This document shows, piece after piece, positions 10,501 to 20,450 of a DNA stretch of 64,000 bases; position 1 is the first letter of the stretch; the number at the start of each line of letters is the position of its first letter. The DNA is taken from the NCBI GenBank assembly GCA_907163375.1, contig CAJQUW010015453.1, positions 124,001 through 188,000 on the forward strand. Direction: 5' to 3'. The notes below the pieces were generated by a model. The model was not told the origin of the DNA. It was given only the letters and a program-made list of their open reading frames with translations, and made no database searches. A program made the position numbers and the translations under genes. The stretch comes from Prostheceraeus crozeri (lineage: Eukaryota; Platyhelminthes; Polycladida; Euryleptidae).

Positions 10501-12207
10501 ATTAAATTACTTTTGGAAATATGTCACTAACTATACTTATCTAGATTATAAATGACATTAAGCCTTCGAATTTCACTCGACTTTCTTATTGAGACTTGAA
10601 CGAACTTCCTATTTTTCCGAAAACTTCCTGTTTTTCTCCTATTTTTTTGATGAAAAATTCCTATTTTTTCATGAACTTGGAGCGCTGGGAGGCCTGGAAG
10701 TGCTTACGATATGCATCTTATTGACTGGAATGTACTACGTAAATTATGCTTCAAAAAGCAAGTTAAATCGGTTTATGAACTGTTCATATCCGTGCCGGCT
10801 CCATCCGTGGTTTGGAATGGAATTGTTCGGAACACCGGTGGTTCCAAATTGCTGACAACTTACTTTGTTCCCACACGGCCGTGTGGTTTTCTGACATACA
10901 TGTAATAACTTGCAGGTAACGAATTCGGCCATCCGGAATGGTTGGACTTCCCGAGAATAGGCAATCAAGAAAGTTATCATTACTGTCGTCGACAATGGAA
11001 TTTGGTGGACGATGAACTTTTGCGTTACCGAAATCTCAATTTCTTCGACAGAGATATGAATTTGACAGAACAGAAGTATGGCTGGCTGAAAGCTCCACAG
11101 GTCAGTAAATTTATCCACGGAGATAGACGTTTTAATTCTAAGTTCAAGAGAATTACAATATTGTCTTCTCTTTTTTGTATAGTTTCACGCTGTTTACTGT
11201 ATCTCTATTGCAATTTTATCAACCAATTTTGCAAAATTCCAAAGTCGGTAATCATGCTACTCACAAATTTTCAGTAGCATTGTATGTCTATACTTCGCTG
11301 TTTAAATAGAAAGACAAATGTCATCGACATTAAACTGCTAACTTATCAAAATTATTGTTAATTCAGCTGTGTACTCCGGAGGCTTTACTTTATAGTCTTT
11401 CATTTTGTGCATTTAATCGTGTGACACCAGCTGCTTGAATCTGTTCACTCAAAGCCGCCCGAATTGCATATCGCACTTTTGAATCAGCCCTTTATGAACG
11501 ATGCAAAAGTTCCCGTTCTTATGTAGGGTTGCGTACGTCAACTATTTAATTAGTGCCCCAGGCAGAGTAATTAGTAGGGCCGTGCGCGAACCGCTCCTGC
11601 TCGAACCGGTGCACCGTTTTGGAATGTTTCACTGAAGCACTTATTTAGTATGGGTGAAATAATGACGTTTCACTGTATTTGCTATCATGAGTTCATGCAT
11701 CATTTAGGAGAATAAGTGATGAACAAATATCAAGCCCAGACGGGTTGCAAGTGCAATCAACCAACAAAAGTAGCCATGAATGAAAAAGTTCCAAGATCTA
11801 CTCTTCATGTATAGTGAAAAGTTTCAAACTTCTGAATAATCCTCAACTTGCCACCGAAACTATAAAATCATGTCATTGAATAATTCGCGTTTTCTTTGTT
11901 TTTACAGGCTTATATCAGTCGAAAGGATGAAGGAGACAAATTGATTGTGTTTGAGCGTGCAAATCTTTTATTTGTATTTAATTTTCATCCTACGAAATCT
12001 TACACCGACTACCGCCTTGGCATTAATCATCCTGGTGCTTACAGAATTGTACTAGACACCGACCGAAAACTATATGCAGGCTTCGATCGTTTGGATGTGA
12101 CTCAGATCTATCATACAAAACCTGACAAATGGGATGAGAGGGAAAATTCAATTTTTGTCTACATTCCTTGTCGAACTGGTTTGATTTTTGCTTTGGTTGA
12201 AGAATAG
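1451..12207 (+). CDS. GBE1: Glycogen (1,4-alpha-glucan) branching enzyme, C-terminal half, five exons
   Basis: GBE1 makes the alpha-1,6 branches of glycogen in the cytosol by cutting an alpha-1,4 chain and transferring it (GH13 family). The exons are 1451-1566, 3004-3233, 7184-7466, 10916-11100 and 11908-12207, with the stop TAG at 12205. Spliced, they give 370 residues, close to the length of the human protein from about residue 333 to its end at 702. Visible motifs are the nucleophile region FRFDGVTSM (exon 1), the acid/base region [12 protein letters not shown] (exon 2), [12 protein letters not shown] with the conserved HD pair and GGEGYLNF (exon 3), [13 protein letters not shown] (exon 4), and the all-beta C-terminal domain with [12 protein letters not shown] (exon 5). 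All four junctions have GT-AG borders and keep phase. I see no disabling change, so the gene looks functional. The N-terminal CBM48-like domain and the start codon lie upstream of the window. Confidence 0.97.
2564..2621 (+). repeat. Three spaced GGGTCGGGTC repeats
   Basis: Three copies of GGGTCGGGTC, about 24-25 bases apart, stand out as GC-rich in an AT-rich intron. The runs of G could support a G-quadruplex on the + strand, which is an inference. They may be the end of an otherwise unrecognised transposon. Confidence 0.6.
2697..2895. mobile_element. Foldback hairpin (MITE), 199 bp
   Basis: The left end reads CCTTTTCCATGTCTATTCCA. The right end in reverse complement reads CCTATTCCATGTCTAATTCA, and the two halves stay complementary almost to the middle. 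Each arm is itself made of roughly 20-22-base units of the type GATTTCAGAYWTTTCCA. The open frame across 2676-2894 is a by-product of this repeat and should not be called a gene. Confidence 0.8.
3004..3233 (+). CDS. GBE1: GBE1 exon with acid/base region
   Basis: The exon is 230 nt, acceptor CTTCAG, donor GTGAGA. It opens by completing Gly, then reads [13 protein letters not shown] and on to [12 protein letters not shown] (the first Glu of AEEVSG is the expected acid/base), and ends [15 protein letters not shown]. It ends in phase 0. Confidence 0.97.
3234..7183 (+). other. GBE1 intron, nothing recognised
   Basis: The 3.95-kb AT-rich intron has donor GTGAGA and acceptor TTTTAG. It contains several reading frames of 60-143 codons, including 5504-5935 on the minus strand. 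None resembles a known domain, and frames of this length are expected by chance at this base composition. No transposon with clear ends was found. Confidence 0.8.
7184..7466 (+). CDS. GBE1: GBE1 exon with [12 protein letters not shown]
   Basis: The exon is 283 nt, acceptor TTTTAG, donor GTAAGC. It reads [14 protein letters not shown], then [30 protein letters not shown] and [17 protein letters not shown] is GH13 conserved region IV, whose Asp stabilises the transition state. It ends one base into the codon completed by the next exon. Confidence 0.98.
8234..8340. mobile_element. Very short TIR element (MITE), 107 bp
   Basis: The left end is CAATCCCACTTAATTGGGG. The right end in reverse complement is CAATCCCGCTTCATTGGGG. 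A further internal copy (CCCCAATTAAGTAGG, around 8272) repeats the same motif. No coding capacity and no convincing target duplication are visible. Confidence 0.6.
8898..10262 (+). pseudogene. Decayed hAT-type transposase-like gene in GBE1 intron
   Basis: Blocks of a known invertebrate transposon-derived protein type are readable in order across frames. They are [16 protein letters not shown] with [18 protein letters not shown], then [20 protein letters not shown] and [17 protein letters not shown] (8925-9329). After a frame change come [40 protein letters not shown] and [11 protein letters not shown]. Next is [20 protein letters not shown] with [12 protein letters not shown], matching the C-terminal dimerisation block of hAT proteins, and last a Lys/Glu-rich tail to 10262. 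Several frameshifts and in-frame stops (for example TGA at 9829 and TAG near 9886) break it. It is in the same orientation as GBE1. No terminal repeats were found. The family call is from remembered sequence patterns, not a search. Confidence 0.75.
10916..11100 (+). CDS. GBE1: GBE1 exon with [13 protein letters not shown]
   Basis: The exon is 185 nt, acceptor TTGCAG, donor GTCAGT. It completes Gly, then reads [19 protein letters not shown], the [15 protein letters not shown] block and YGWLKAPQ, ending in phase 0. This closes the catalytic barrel. Confidence 0.98.
11101..11907 (+). other. Last GBE1 intron
   Basis: The 807-bp intron has donor GTCAGT and acceptor TTTACAG. A stretch at about 11578-11665 (GTGCGCGAACCGCTCCTGCT onward) resembles 22087-22180 weakly, suggesting an old shared repeat. 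Nothing else is recognised. Confidence 0.85.
11908..12207 (+). CDS. GBE1: GBE1 last exon and stop
   Basis: The exon opens [20 protein letters not shown], continues [17 protein letters not shown] and [16 protein letters not shown], and ends in TAG at 12205-12207. This is the C-terminal beta-sandwich domain at full length relative to vertebrate GBE1. Confidence 0.98.
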   Translation, partial: AYISRKDEGDKLIVFERANLLFVFNFHPTKSYTDYRLGINHPGAYRIVLDTDRKLYAGFDRLDVTQIYHTKPDKWDERENSIFVYIPCRTGLIFALVEE

Positions 12208-13260
12208 TCAGTTTCAATTGCGTCCTGATTAACGTTATCAATGATAAGGAGCTTGTAAGCAATGATTAGTTTTGATAAATCAAGGTCTGCCAGTTATTGA
12301 TGGTGAAATTTTTGTGAAAAATAGTACGCGAACTCTTTTGTTGCAGTTGATTTGTGAACTTATTGCTTTTTTGTTAAAACATTCATACAGTATTATGTTT
12401 CCGTAGGCATGCTCCCTTGCGACGACTGCGTGGCTTGAACAATTGACCGTGCAACTTGGTTGTCATCGACAAATATCATGGACCATTCTGAAATATTACA
12501 TGGACATTTTGAGCTGTTTTGAATGTTAGTTTTGTTTAAAAAACATTGCATGAAAAGATCATTTTTCTATGCTTCGCAGTAAATTATGAAGCAGACAGAT
12601 TTTTTACAAAATACACTGTTGCTTTTCATTATAAAAAAAATTGACTTCTGACTACTTGCATCGAATCAGTGACATTGTCTATATAATGTTAGATCATGAA
12701 TTATAAGCTTATGTCAGTATCACGATTCAATTTATTTTGATAATTAATTTCACTGATTAATCAATGCAAGCATAAAGGCAGACCGCTTTATTTCGTGAAT
12801 GACTCGAAATTCGTGTTACTCCAGCAAAGTTTCGTATTCCAATTTTTGAAATTCATCAAAATAAGCGTTCCTTTCATAATGGTCTATACAGCACGCTTTC
12901 AAAACAGAGATGTCGACACTCGAATATAGTCAAATACTATTGGCGTCAATCTTATTGTTTTCATTAAAATCCAGGAGGACAAAACATAAAAGCGAATGCT
13001 CAATTTGTAGAATTCCTCTGGTTTGGGATCTAAGCTACAATTTATCAAGTCGGAATCTCAAATGATTGAGTGGCAGCTGTGAAAGTCGACAACTTGCAGC
13101 GACAGGCCTATACGTCCGAGAATTGAAACTCACATGCTTCGTTGTCGGAATTCTTCATAGTGCCATGATACTATCGGATGCGAGTATGTTTACTTGTGCG
13201 TAGGCCTCATCCAAATGCAATACTTTTGCAGAAGCTCACCTCATAGTTTGACTGCATTAG
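12208..13260 (+). other. GBE1 3' UTR and downstream spacer
   Basis: The sequence after the stop is AT-rich and noncoding. I see no AATAAA until 13385, which already lies in a repeat. The variant signal ATTAAA at 12963-12968 is the nearest candidate for polyadenylation, so the 3' UTR end is uncertain. Confidence 0.5.
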
Positions 13261-13482
13261 GTTACACTTTCGATTTTATTAAATGAGCTCGAGGGGATGC
13301 AATTGGATAATGATGTGAGACATGCAAATTTTTGCAGTTTAAAAGAAATAATTACCGGTACCACGGAATTAAATAATCATGATCAATAAAGAAGGAACGA
13401 TAGTATTCTACAGATCTCCCGTGTCATGACAGCCTAATTGGAGATCAGTTAATGTTTGTTAAATTAGCAATTCTACGGGTTG
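13261..13482 (+). repeat. Dispersed repeat R1, 5' part, split by an insertion
   Basis: This stretch aligns with the first half of 35211-35651 (shared landmark ACTTTCGATTTTATTAAATG). Its continuation is found at 20234-20450, 6.75 kb away. The two parts flank a TIR-bounded insertion, so this is the left half of an interrupted repeat. Confidence 0.75.
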
Positions 13483-15984
13483 TACACTAATAGACAATCT
13501 TGCGAAATACTTGCGAATCTGCGAAATATCTTGCGATCGTAAGATATAATCCCATTTCTTGTGCCTGTCGTGCACAAGATTATCAGCAAATCTCAAGATG
13601 CTTTTATCGAAAGTTGTCGTGTGGGTCCTGCATCATGACTTGAGCAGTCCGTCGACAACTTCAAGCGCTGTTATTCAGACACGTTCCTCCTTGTGTGTGT
13701 AGGATCGAGATGCGACTTTGGTTATTTATGCTAAACACACACATACAGCATATTTATGCATACTAGTTGGTTTATTCGTATCAAACAGCATGCACCTAGC
13801 AATTTGAGCAACATGCCATAACTCAGACTGGAACATAGGACTATGCCTGCTTGCATGATATTACACGTATCGATGCTGATGAATTGCCCATTGTCTGATG
13901 CTGTGTTTGAGCTAGATGTTAACCAAGTTTCAAATCTGTAAATGAAAATATCTGTTTGAAATTATTTATTCGTTGAATCTTGAAATTGGCTGCTTGAATC
14001 ATCATTTGTCTGATTGGATCATTGATATACACATTTTCAAGCCTTGCACATAATTGGTATGAATGATATTTAATCTACCTCCGAAGCTCATGCAGACGTG
14101 TGAATTGTGATGTTTACGGTGAATTGGCTCTAAAATTTCTTGGGGGTTTCAAATGGAATTCCCGTGTCACGTGCTCTAAATTTAGAAGTCCAAAACGGCG
14201 CTCCAGGAGGCTTGCTCTTTTTTCTGATGCTTTGCGAGTCACACTAAGCATACATATCATCTCATTCATAATTTACTCCTAAGTTTGATTTTACTCTAAT
14301 TTATCTTGATGTCTGTAATCATTGTAACTACATTGCTGACTTAGTGTTGTCTCAAGACAACGATTAGCGCATGATTTATGAAGGCGAGCCCAACAACGTC
14401 TTCAACTTAACGTGATGTCCTAGCGTGTGTCAGCAGTTGAGTTCCCGATTTCTACAGTGCTTATGTGTCTCTGTCTCGTCTGCGTCTTCGTCTTCGTGAT
14501 GGAAAGCTACCGCCGTGTAATCCTGTTGAGGATAATATTCCATCTTGGATTTTGCTATTTCAGAGTAGTCATCACCAAATTCAGACGTGAGTAGCAAATA
14601 AATCCATGTAAAGTAAAAGCAAATTCTAGGCCATCCATTCGAAAACTGTCCTCAAGTTGCTAAATAAGCGGAAAATTAATCACTAATTATTAATTACTCG
14701 TGATCGATTATAGGTCTAAAAAGGAGAACATGCTAAGTTTGAACAACTAGTGGGATTAACACAATTATGCGGTCAGTGAACTGCTAACTAGCCAGAAATC
14801 AAGAGAGACTTGTCATATTCTATGCTTGATGCCAACCAATACGGGAATTTGACATTCTGATAGAGGAGGTCATATATTCTCTTCATTTCTGGAATAATAT
14901 ATTCTCTTCATTCTAATCACATGAGATAATGCAGTATTACAGAGCTGTCCATAAAATAGTGCGAATTTTATGAGTAGTGTACTGTATTCAGTCTGCTAAA
15001 TAAACACGAGAAGATTATTGTCCTGAAAGACGCACAAGAAATTGCTGAAAATAGAACGAAGCATCACCGACACAACAGATAGGCCTAAATTGTAATTAAA
15101 ATAAGTCTTTCAACGCACAAAAGTGAGAAATATTTTTTGTGTTGAAGGCTATGTTTTAGTACTTATTATTTGATATACTTTATTCAGCAACGAGAACATC
15201 ACACTTTCTGGAATAGGCTTAATTAAGTTAACACAAGTTTTATTAAGTAGTACTACAATGCAAGCGGTAGGGTATAGTCGAAGGATAGGCAGTACATGGA
15301 AAAAGTTTGTCTTAGCTGATTTCCCGGGACGAACACACCAGATGCTTTTGTTAAATATTTGGCAACATTTTACTAAACTTCTACTAAAATTTTATCAAAT
15401 ATTTATCTAACATAGCTGATGATTTGCCAATTTTTAGCAAATAGCAAATTATTTGGTAAAATTCTAATAAAATGTCTCAAATTTCTCTCTGATATTATCT
15501 TACACAACTCTTACGTGAATTCCCAACAAAAACATTCTAAAACTGTTCCGAAAATGTCGTGAATTTGCTATAAAAACATTCCAAAAAATGTTATATGTTC
15601 AAATGACAATACATGAGAATATTATGAAAATGTTATCTTAAAACATTTTTAGAATGTTTTCTAGACATGCCCCAATATTTTGCCACAACATATATATCGT
15701 AGTTTTATCGTAGTATATCGTAGTTCTGTAGTTTTATCAATAAAATGTGGGCATCCTGCGAATCCACTTAATGAGTCAAGATGAAACTAAGTTTAACGAT
15801 GTGTAAATATATTGCATTATAATTATAACATGTATAATTTACACATAATAAAACTTGTGGGTTTGATCTTGACGCATAAAGTGGGTTCACAGACCGCTGA
15901 CATTCTATTGATAAAATTACAGTTACCCTACGCCGTAGCAAAACATTGACGAAATTTACCGTTGATATTAATTGAATATATTGT

Positions 15985-16330
15985 TGATCGAAGTCATCCT
16001 GCTGCGAAATGCTCCAAGGATTAATAGCAGAAAAACTCAATGCTGCTAAAAACAAAACATTCGGAGGCAATGACAAGAATAGCCCTACATATTTATACAT
16101 TATAACTGTTGATTGCTTTCATCATGCTACGAAATGCTCCAAGGATTAACAGCAGAAAAACTCAATGCTGCTAAAGCCAAAACATTCGGAGGCAGTGACA
16201 AGAATAGCCCTACATATTTATACATTATAACTGTTGATCGAAGTCATCCTGCTACGAAATGCTCCAAGGATTAACAGCAGAAAAACTCACTGCTGCTAAA
16301 ACCAAAACATTCGGAGGCAGTGGCAAAGAA
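15985..16330 (+). repeat. 125-bp tandem repeat, about 2.8 units
   Basis: The marker GCTCCAAGGATTA occurs at 16011, 16136 and 16261, an exact 125-base period. Units differ at a few positions only, so the array is recent or homogenised. The minus-strand frame at 15768-16100 overlaps this array and is not considered a gene. Confidence 0.9.
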
Positions 16331-17013
16331 TCACATAATTTAAAGACTCACCTCATCAGCAGATGTCAGCCTACATAACTGTCGTAATTGTTCCTCTACC
16401 ATCAATTGTGCTGGTTTGGTCAGTTTCAATCAGTTCCCATATATGATATCTCTTTGATAGACAATGATATTGCGGTCTGAATTGCACAATAGAGTTTTTG
16501 ATGCAAAAAGTATTGAATGTATTTGACGCACATAAGAGAAGGAATAGGCCACACAGAATGTAGCATAATTGAAAAATAGGAAGATGACACAGGTTTTGAT
16601 CGAGCTTCTATTATAAGAATCAATCAGGTGATATTTTTAACTATCTTAGGATCTTTTATCATCCCAATAATTTACAACAGCACGAATTAATCCATAACAC
16701 ATTTTCCCACGGTGGACAACATATGCCAGTTAAGCAGAAAATCCGATTTGATATTTGATGTCAAATAATTTCCCCATTAACTGAAATCAGTAACAATAAC
16801 GTACCCTCAAATGTCTTGAACAAATCCAAATTATACAGTGAAGCATTTGACCTATTTAAAAAACCACAAAAATTCGTATTTAAAAAAATATGCCAACCCT
16901 GCATGTAGGCCTGACAAACGACGGTTTAGATGTGCATGCAAGCTACATTATCGACAGTATCAATCAGCGAATTAAAAGAAGATTCAATCTTTTTCCATAC
17001 GACCAGCTGGTGC

Positions 17014-17353
17014 AGTGATAATAGTGTGGTCCCAAAGAAGCCCTGTGATCCTGATGTTTAGCACGACCACTTCACTTCAGTCATGTATCTTGGACAGTTT
17101 CAATGCCACATTGGTGGACTACTTTTTAGTATCCCTTTCTCTCTCAAGAATAGATTTTCAGTAGATTCAATGACGCATGGGACGACTGCTGTGCACATTG
17201 CTAAGAGGTGCGCGCTGTCATGGTGAGGATTGTCCATAGAATGTGGATTCTCTCTCTATACTCGATGCTGATGAATTTCAGAGGAAGTTAACTTTCTTAT
17301 GATTTGATACGATTTGATGAGGGACCACACTATCATCATCGTACCGACCAGCT
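17014..17353. mobile_element. 340-bp MITE with TIR GTGTGGTCCC
   Basis: The left end is AGCTGGTGCAGTGATAATAG followed by TGTGGTCCC. The right end in reverse complement is AGCTGGTCGGTACGATGATG followed by ATAGTGTGGTCCC. No coding capacity is visible. Confidence 0.6.
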
Positions 17354-17768
17354 CCCGAATGAAACACCCACTGGAAGGCAGCCGCATACGCTGCGGATTC
17401 TATTCGAGAATCCGGAGAAAGCTTGCAATTTTTTTTAAATGGAGGAAATTAATGTTTATTTACCACCCCTATTTTTGGGAAATATGCTTCATCATCAAGG
17501 ATCGAAGTCTCCATCTCCTATCATGATGAATCACACGATTAATTCTTTAACTGAATGTACATTTTATTTGGTAATTGAAGGACATTATAATTTGAATGGT
17601 TGGCTTAGAATGTTTTTTCAAGTCATCTGTTTTTACACCTGATTTACAGATACAATTTATTTGCTACTCACATGTCTGAATAATAGTGACGCACCATATA
17701 CACTCCATCTGGACACTCGACGCTAATGATCTTAAACAAAGGATGACAACATGCATATTACAGTATCT

Positions 17769-17918
17769 TCAATGAATAGAGAAAACTGCGCCGTCAGTCT
17801 TCACTTCGACGAACGGAATCACACCCACACACAACATGAGGAATCCGTGAACTGACTGATAGACGTAGAGCGCGGCGAAGAAATGCTTTGCAATGTTCGA
17901 AGTCGGGAGGCTCGCCAT
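17769..17918 (-). CDS. Small CpG-rich reading frame, possible exon
   Basis: A 49-codon frame starts at ATG 17918 (MASLPTSNIAKHFFAALYVY) and holds one hydrophobic segment (GFLMLCVGVIPFVEV), which could be a membrane helix. A possible GTGAAG splice donor lies after VIPFVE. Its GC and CpG content is clearly higher than its surroundings, which is why it is listed. It lies inside the Y/Z nest, so it may belong to a transposon or be chance. The product is not recognised. Confidence 0.2.
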   Translation of the reverse strand: MASLPTSNIAKHFFAALYVYQSVHGFLMLCVGVIPFVEVKTDGAVFSIH

Positions 17919-20233
17919 CTTGAAGACATCATAATCCCTTCTCAGAATAGGTCAGAAATATAAATTCGATAATTGCAGAGGTTGGGATGCATTAGAATAA
18001 AGTAATGCTTTAGAAATAATCATGAAAACTGATTACTCGTGCAACATGCTCGTGACACACTCGTGAAACATCGGGAAATGATAGCAACTCTCTGAGCGCC
18101 TTATACAGACTTCTAAATATAGCACCCAATATAGGATTCTCGTCACGGGAATTCCTATCGTTTCCTGAGAACGATTAGAGCAAGTTCGAAGCGATTACTA
18201 CAGTTTGATAGGATCTCAGAGTCGGTGAAATTTCACACGACTTAAACTGTTTCTTCGATTTAAGGCTCATATCATGACGTATCGAGTAGTTTTCACAAAG
18301 ATAATACACAAGATTCATACAAGCAATATGGAAGTAAAACATACAATTTCGAACACAAGATCTGATTGCTACATTCGTGCTGAAACTTATTTTCAAGCTC
18401 ATTTGACCAAGCATCGAATCACAGGTCTTCAATGAGAGATATTAGTGAATCAATGCCTTTTGTGACAATTTCTCATCGATTCTTGTCAATCAAAAGTTTA
18501 ATGATCCTGACAATACACTGCGTTTTGGATGGCATATCAGATCTTATCTGAAAACATGTATTTAATTAATGTTTTGTTCTGACATTTAGGATAATTTGAC
18601 TAATATTTCATAAATATTAAACAAAATTAAAAAGTTTTTTATAATTTTATTATTTTCCTTAGAAACTGGTAGGCCTCTAACAAAATTAGCAAACATAGTA
18701 GGAATTTATCAAAATTTCTATTTTCACAAAATTAGCAAACAGCTAGCAAGTTTCTAACAAAATTATTCAGTTTGCTCGTCCCGGGTTCACGAACATTTCA
18801 ATTTGGAAATGTAAGTTTGCATGCCGCTATCTTTTTATCAAGTTATCTTATTTCATTATTTTAATTAATCAAAGGCAATTAATCAACATGTGTTTTGGAA
18901 GAGAGGACACATTCGAATCAAGAAGAAGCATAAAAAGATGAAAATCATTCGTGTCTTGATTGATAAATCCTTGAACAACTTCATTTTTATTTGTCAAATT
19001 GTTATGAATTGAATGTCATAAATTCGACCATGCTTTGAAATAATTGGAAACTGGGAAGAAAAACGTTAATGATGCGTTTCAGAACCTGCTCAATTGAGGT
19101 TATTATGCCTATTATACGAAACTCATTCTCATCAATGTGTAAACAAATATTCGGTCATACAGGTATTTTTCGGTATTACTTTACTTTATCCGTCTCACGT
19201 CCTTTGATACCGTATGTCTTCAGAAATTACGAAATGAATCTCTGAAGTTAAAATGGAAAACTTGGACAGTAGTGAGTTTGATTAATTGTGTCTTGAAATT
19301 ATAGCTATCAAATTTTGAATATGATTTACTACTTTCAGATCTGTCAGCAGGTCTAGAGTTGGACTATTTTATGAATTCATCTTGGTATGTGAGGATGTTC
19401 TGAATCACATCTTGTGATGCTGTGCATTAATTATTATGCTTTGACTTTCAATATGTTTATCCTGACAATCTCAATTCAAATACTTTCAGTGGATGCGTTA
19501 TGGTGAATTTTACGACTTGGGTCACTGAAGGACTTCATGGAGACATGGGATGAGCTAACGTGAGTTTCTGAATCCGTTCATTTTCAGACTTGTTTTTCCA
19601 TTGCCTCTAATTCGTTCTATAGTGCATGAGTCCGGTTGCGTATCTTATCCACTGACTTCAAAGTTACGTTACTTGAAGTTGAATGTCATTCATTTTATCA
19701 AACTTTGTTAATTTTCATTTATACAAGCCCTCAAGAAAGTATTTGTTTCGTTTCAGCATGGTGATGAGTTTCAATGATCTATATATACCGATAGTCAGTG
19801 GATTCCTGTGTCATACTGATTGAAATATTTAACGGTATGATCTGGGAGTCAGTTGACTTATTGGACTGTTCAACATCTGTAGCAGGAAAGGCTGAAGTAA
19901 GCGAAATTTGTGGTATTTTGTAGCTATTCGGCTTTATACAGGAACGGTAGGTTGCTAGGCGCTTTGAGGGAAAGTGCACACCTTATTTCGCCTACATCCT
20001 TCTATATGATCTTGAGACCGCGACGTGCATAAAATCTATACGGTCTTATCCATCTTACAAATCTTTTGCGCTTGATCTTACTGATCTGCTTCATAATCTG
20101 AACAGACTTGTAAAAATGCTAAGAATCTTGCGTACAGAATCTTGAAAGTCTTACAAGAAAAGTTCAGCATAATCGCAGGTGTCTTAATTCCGCAAGTTAG
20201 GGATATTTTTCGCAAGATCTGTCGATTAGTGTA

Positions 20234-20450
20234 CTCCTCAAGAGCATTTTCTTAAGCGTGATCATATCACAGGCAACCTGCCACTGGCAGAGCAAACAGA
20301 ATCAAAGACAATGATTTCAATGAACTTTGAAAGATGTAAATGGGTCCACACCACTATAGCCTACTCAGATTCAAGAAATGAAACATGAATTTAGTGAATC
20401 ATAAAATTATGCCGGTGAAAATTGAATTATAAACATATGACATTTCAGCC
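20234..20450 (+). repeat. Dispersed repeat R1, 3' part
   Basis: It aligns with the second half of 35211-35651. Shared landmarks are GCAACCTGCCACTG and AGATTCAAGAAATGAA, then CATGAATTTAGT. It is the continuation of 13261-13482 across the Y insertion. Confidence 0.75.

Larger units (their letters stand above)
7467..10915 (+). other. GBE1 intron holding a MITE and a dead hAT-type gene
   Basis: The 3.4-kb intron has donor GTAAGC and acceptor TTGCAG. It contains a 107-bp TIR element at 8234-8340 and a decayed hAT-type transposase gene at 8898-10262, both listed separately. The remainder is AT-rich without recognisable content. Confidence 0.9.
15323..18785. mobile_element. TIR-bounded segment (element Z) nested in Y
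   Basis: The left end is CCCGGGACGAACACACCAGA and the right end in reverse complement is CCCGGGACGAGCAAACTGAA. Both ends are followed by about 150-350 bases rich in repeats of the type TTTTGTTARAAAYTTG / CTAACAAAATTAGCAAAC. The ends match in general pattern but are diverged. No target duplication is clear. It contains the 125-bp tandem repeat, a MITE and a small CpG-rich minus-strand frame. Confidence 0.5.
13485..20231. mobile_element. 6.7-kb TIR-bounded insertion (element Y) in repeat R1
   Basis: The left end reads CACTAATAGACAATCTTGCG. The right end in reverse complement reads CACTAATCGACAGATCTTGC. Both sit next to a TA dinucleotide, as in Tc1/mariner-type insertions, but a GTAC core also fits. 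CTTGCG motifs recur several times just inside each end. R1 sequence abuts both sides, and a relative of R1 without the insert exists at 35.2 kb, so the borders are well supported. No transposase frame was recognised. The size is explained partly by nested elements at 15323-18785 and 17014-17353. Confidence 0.65.
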
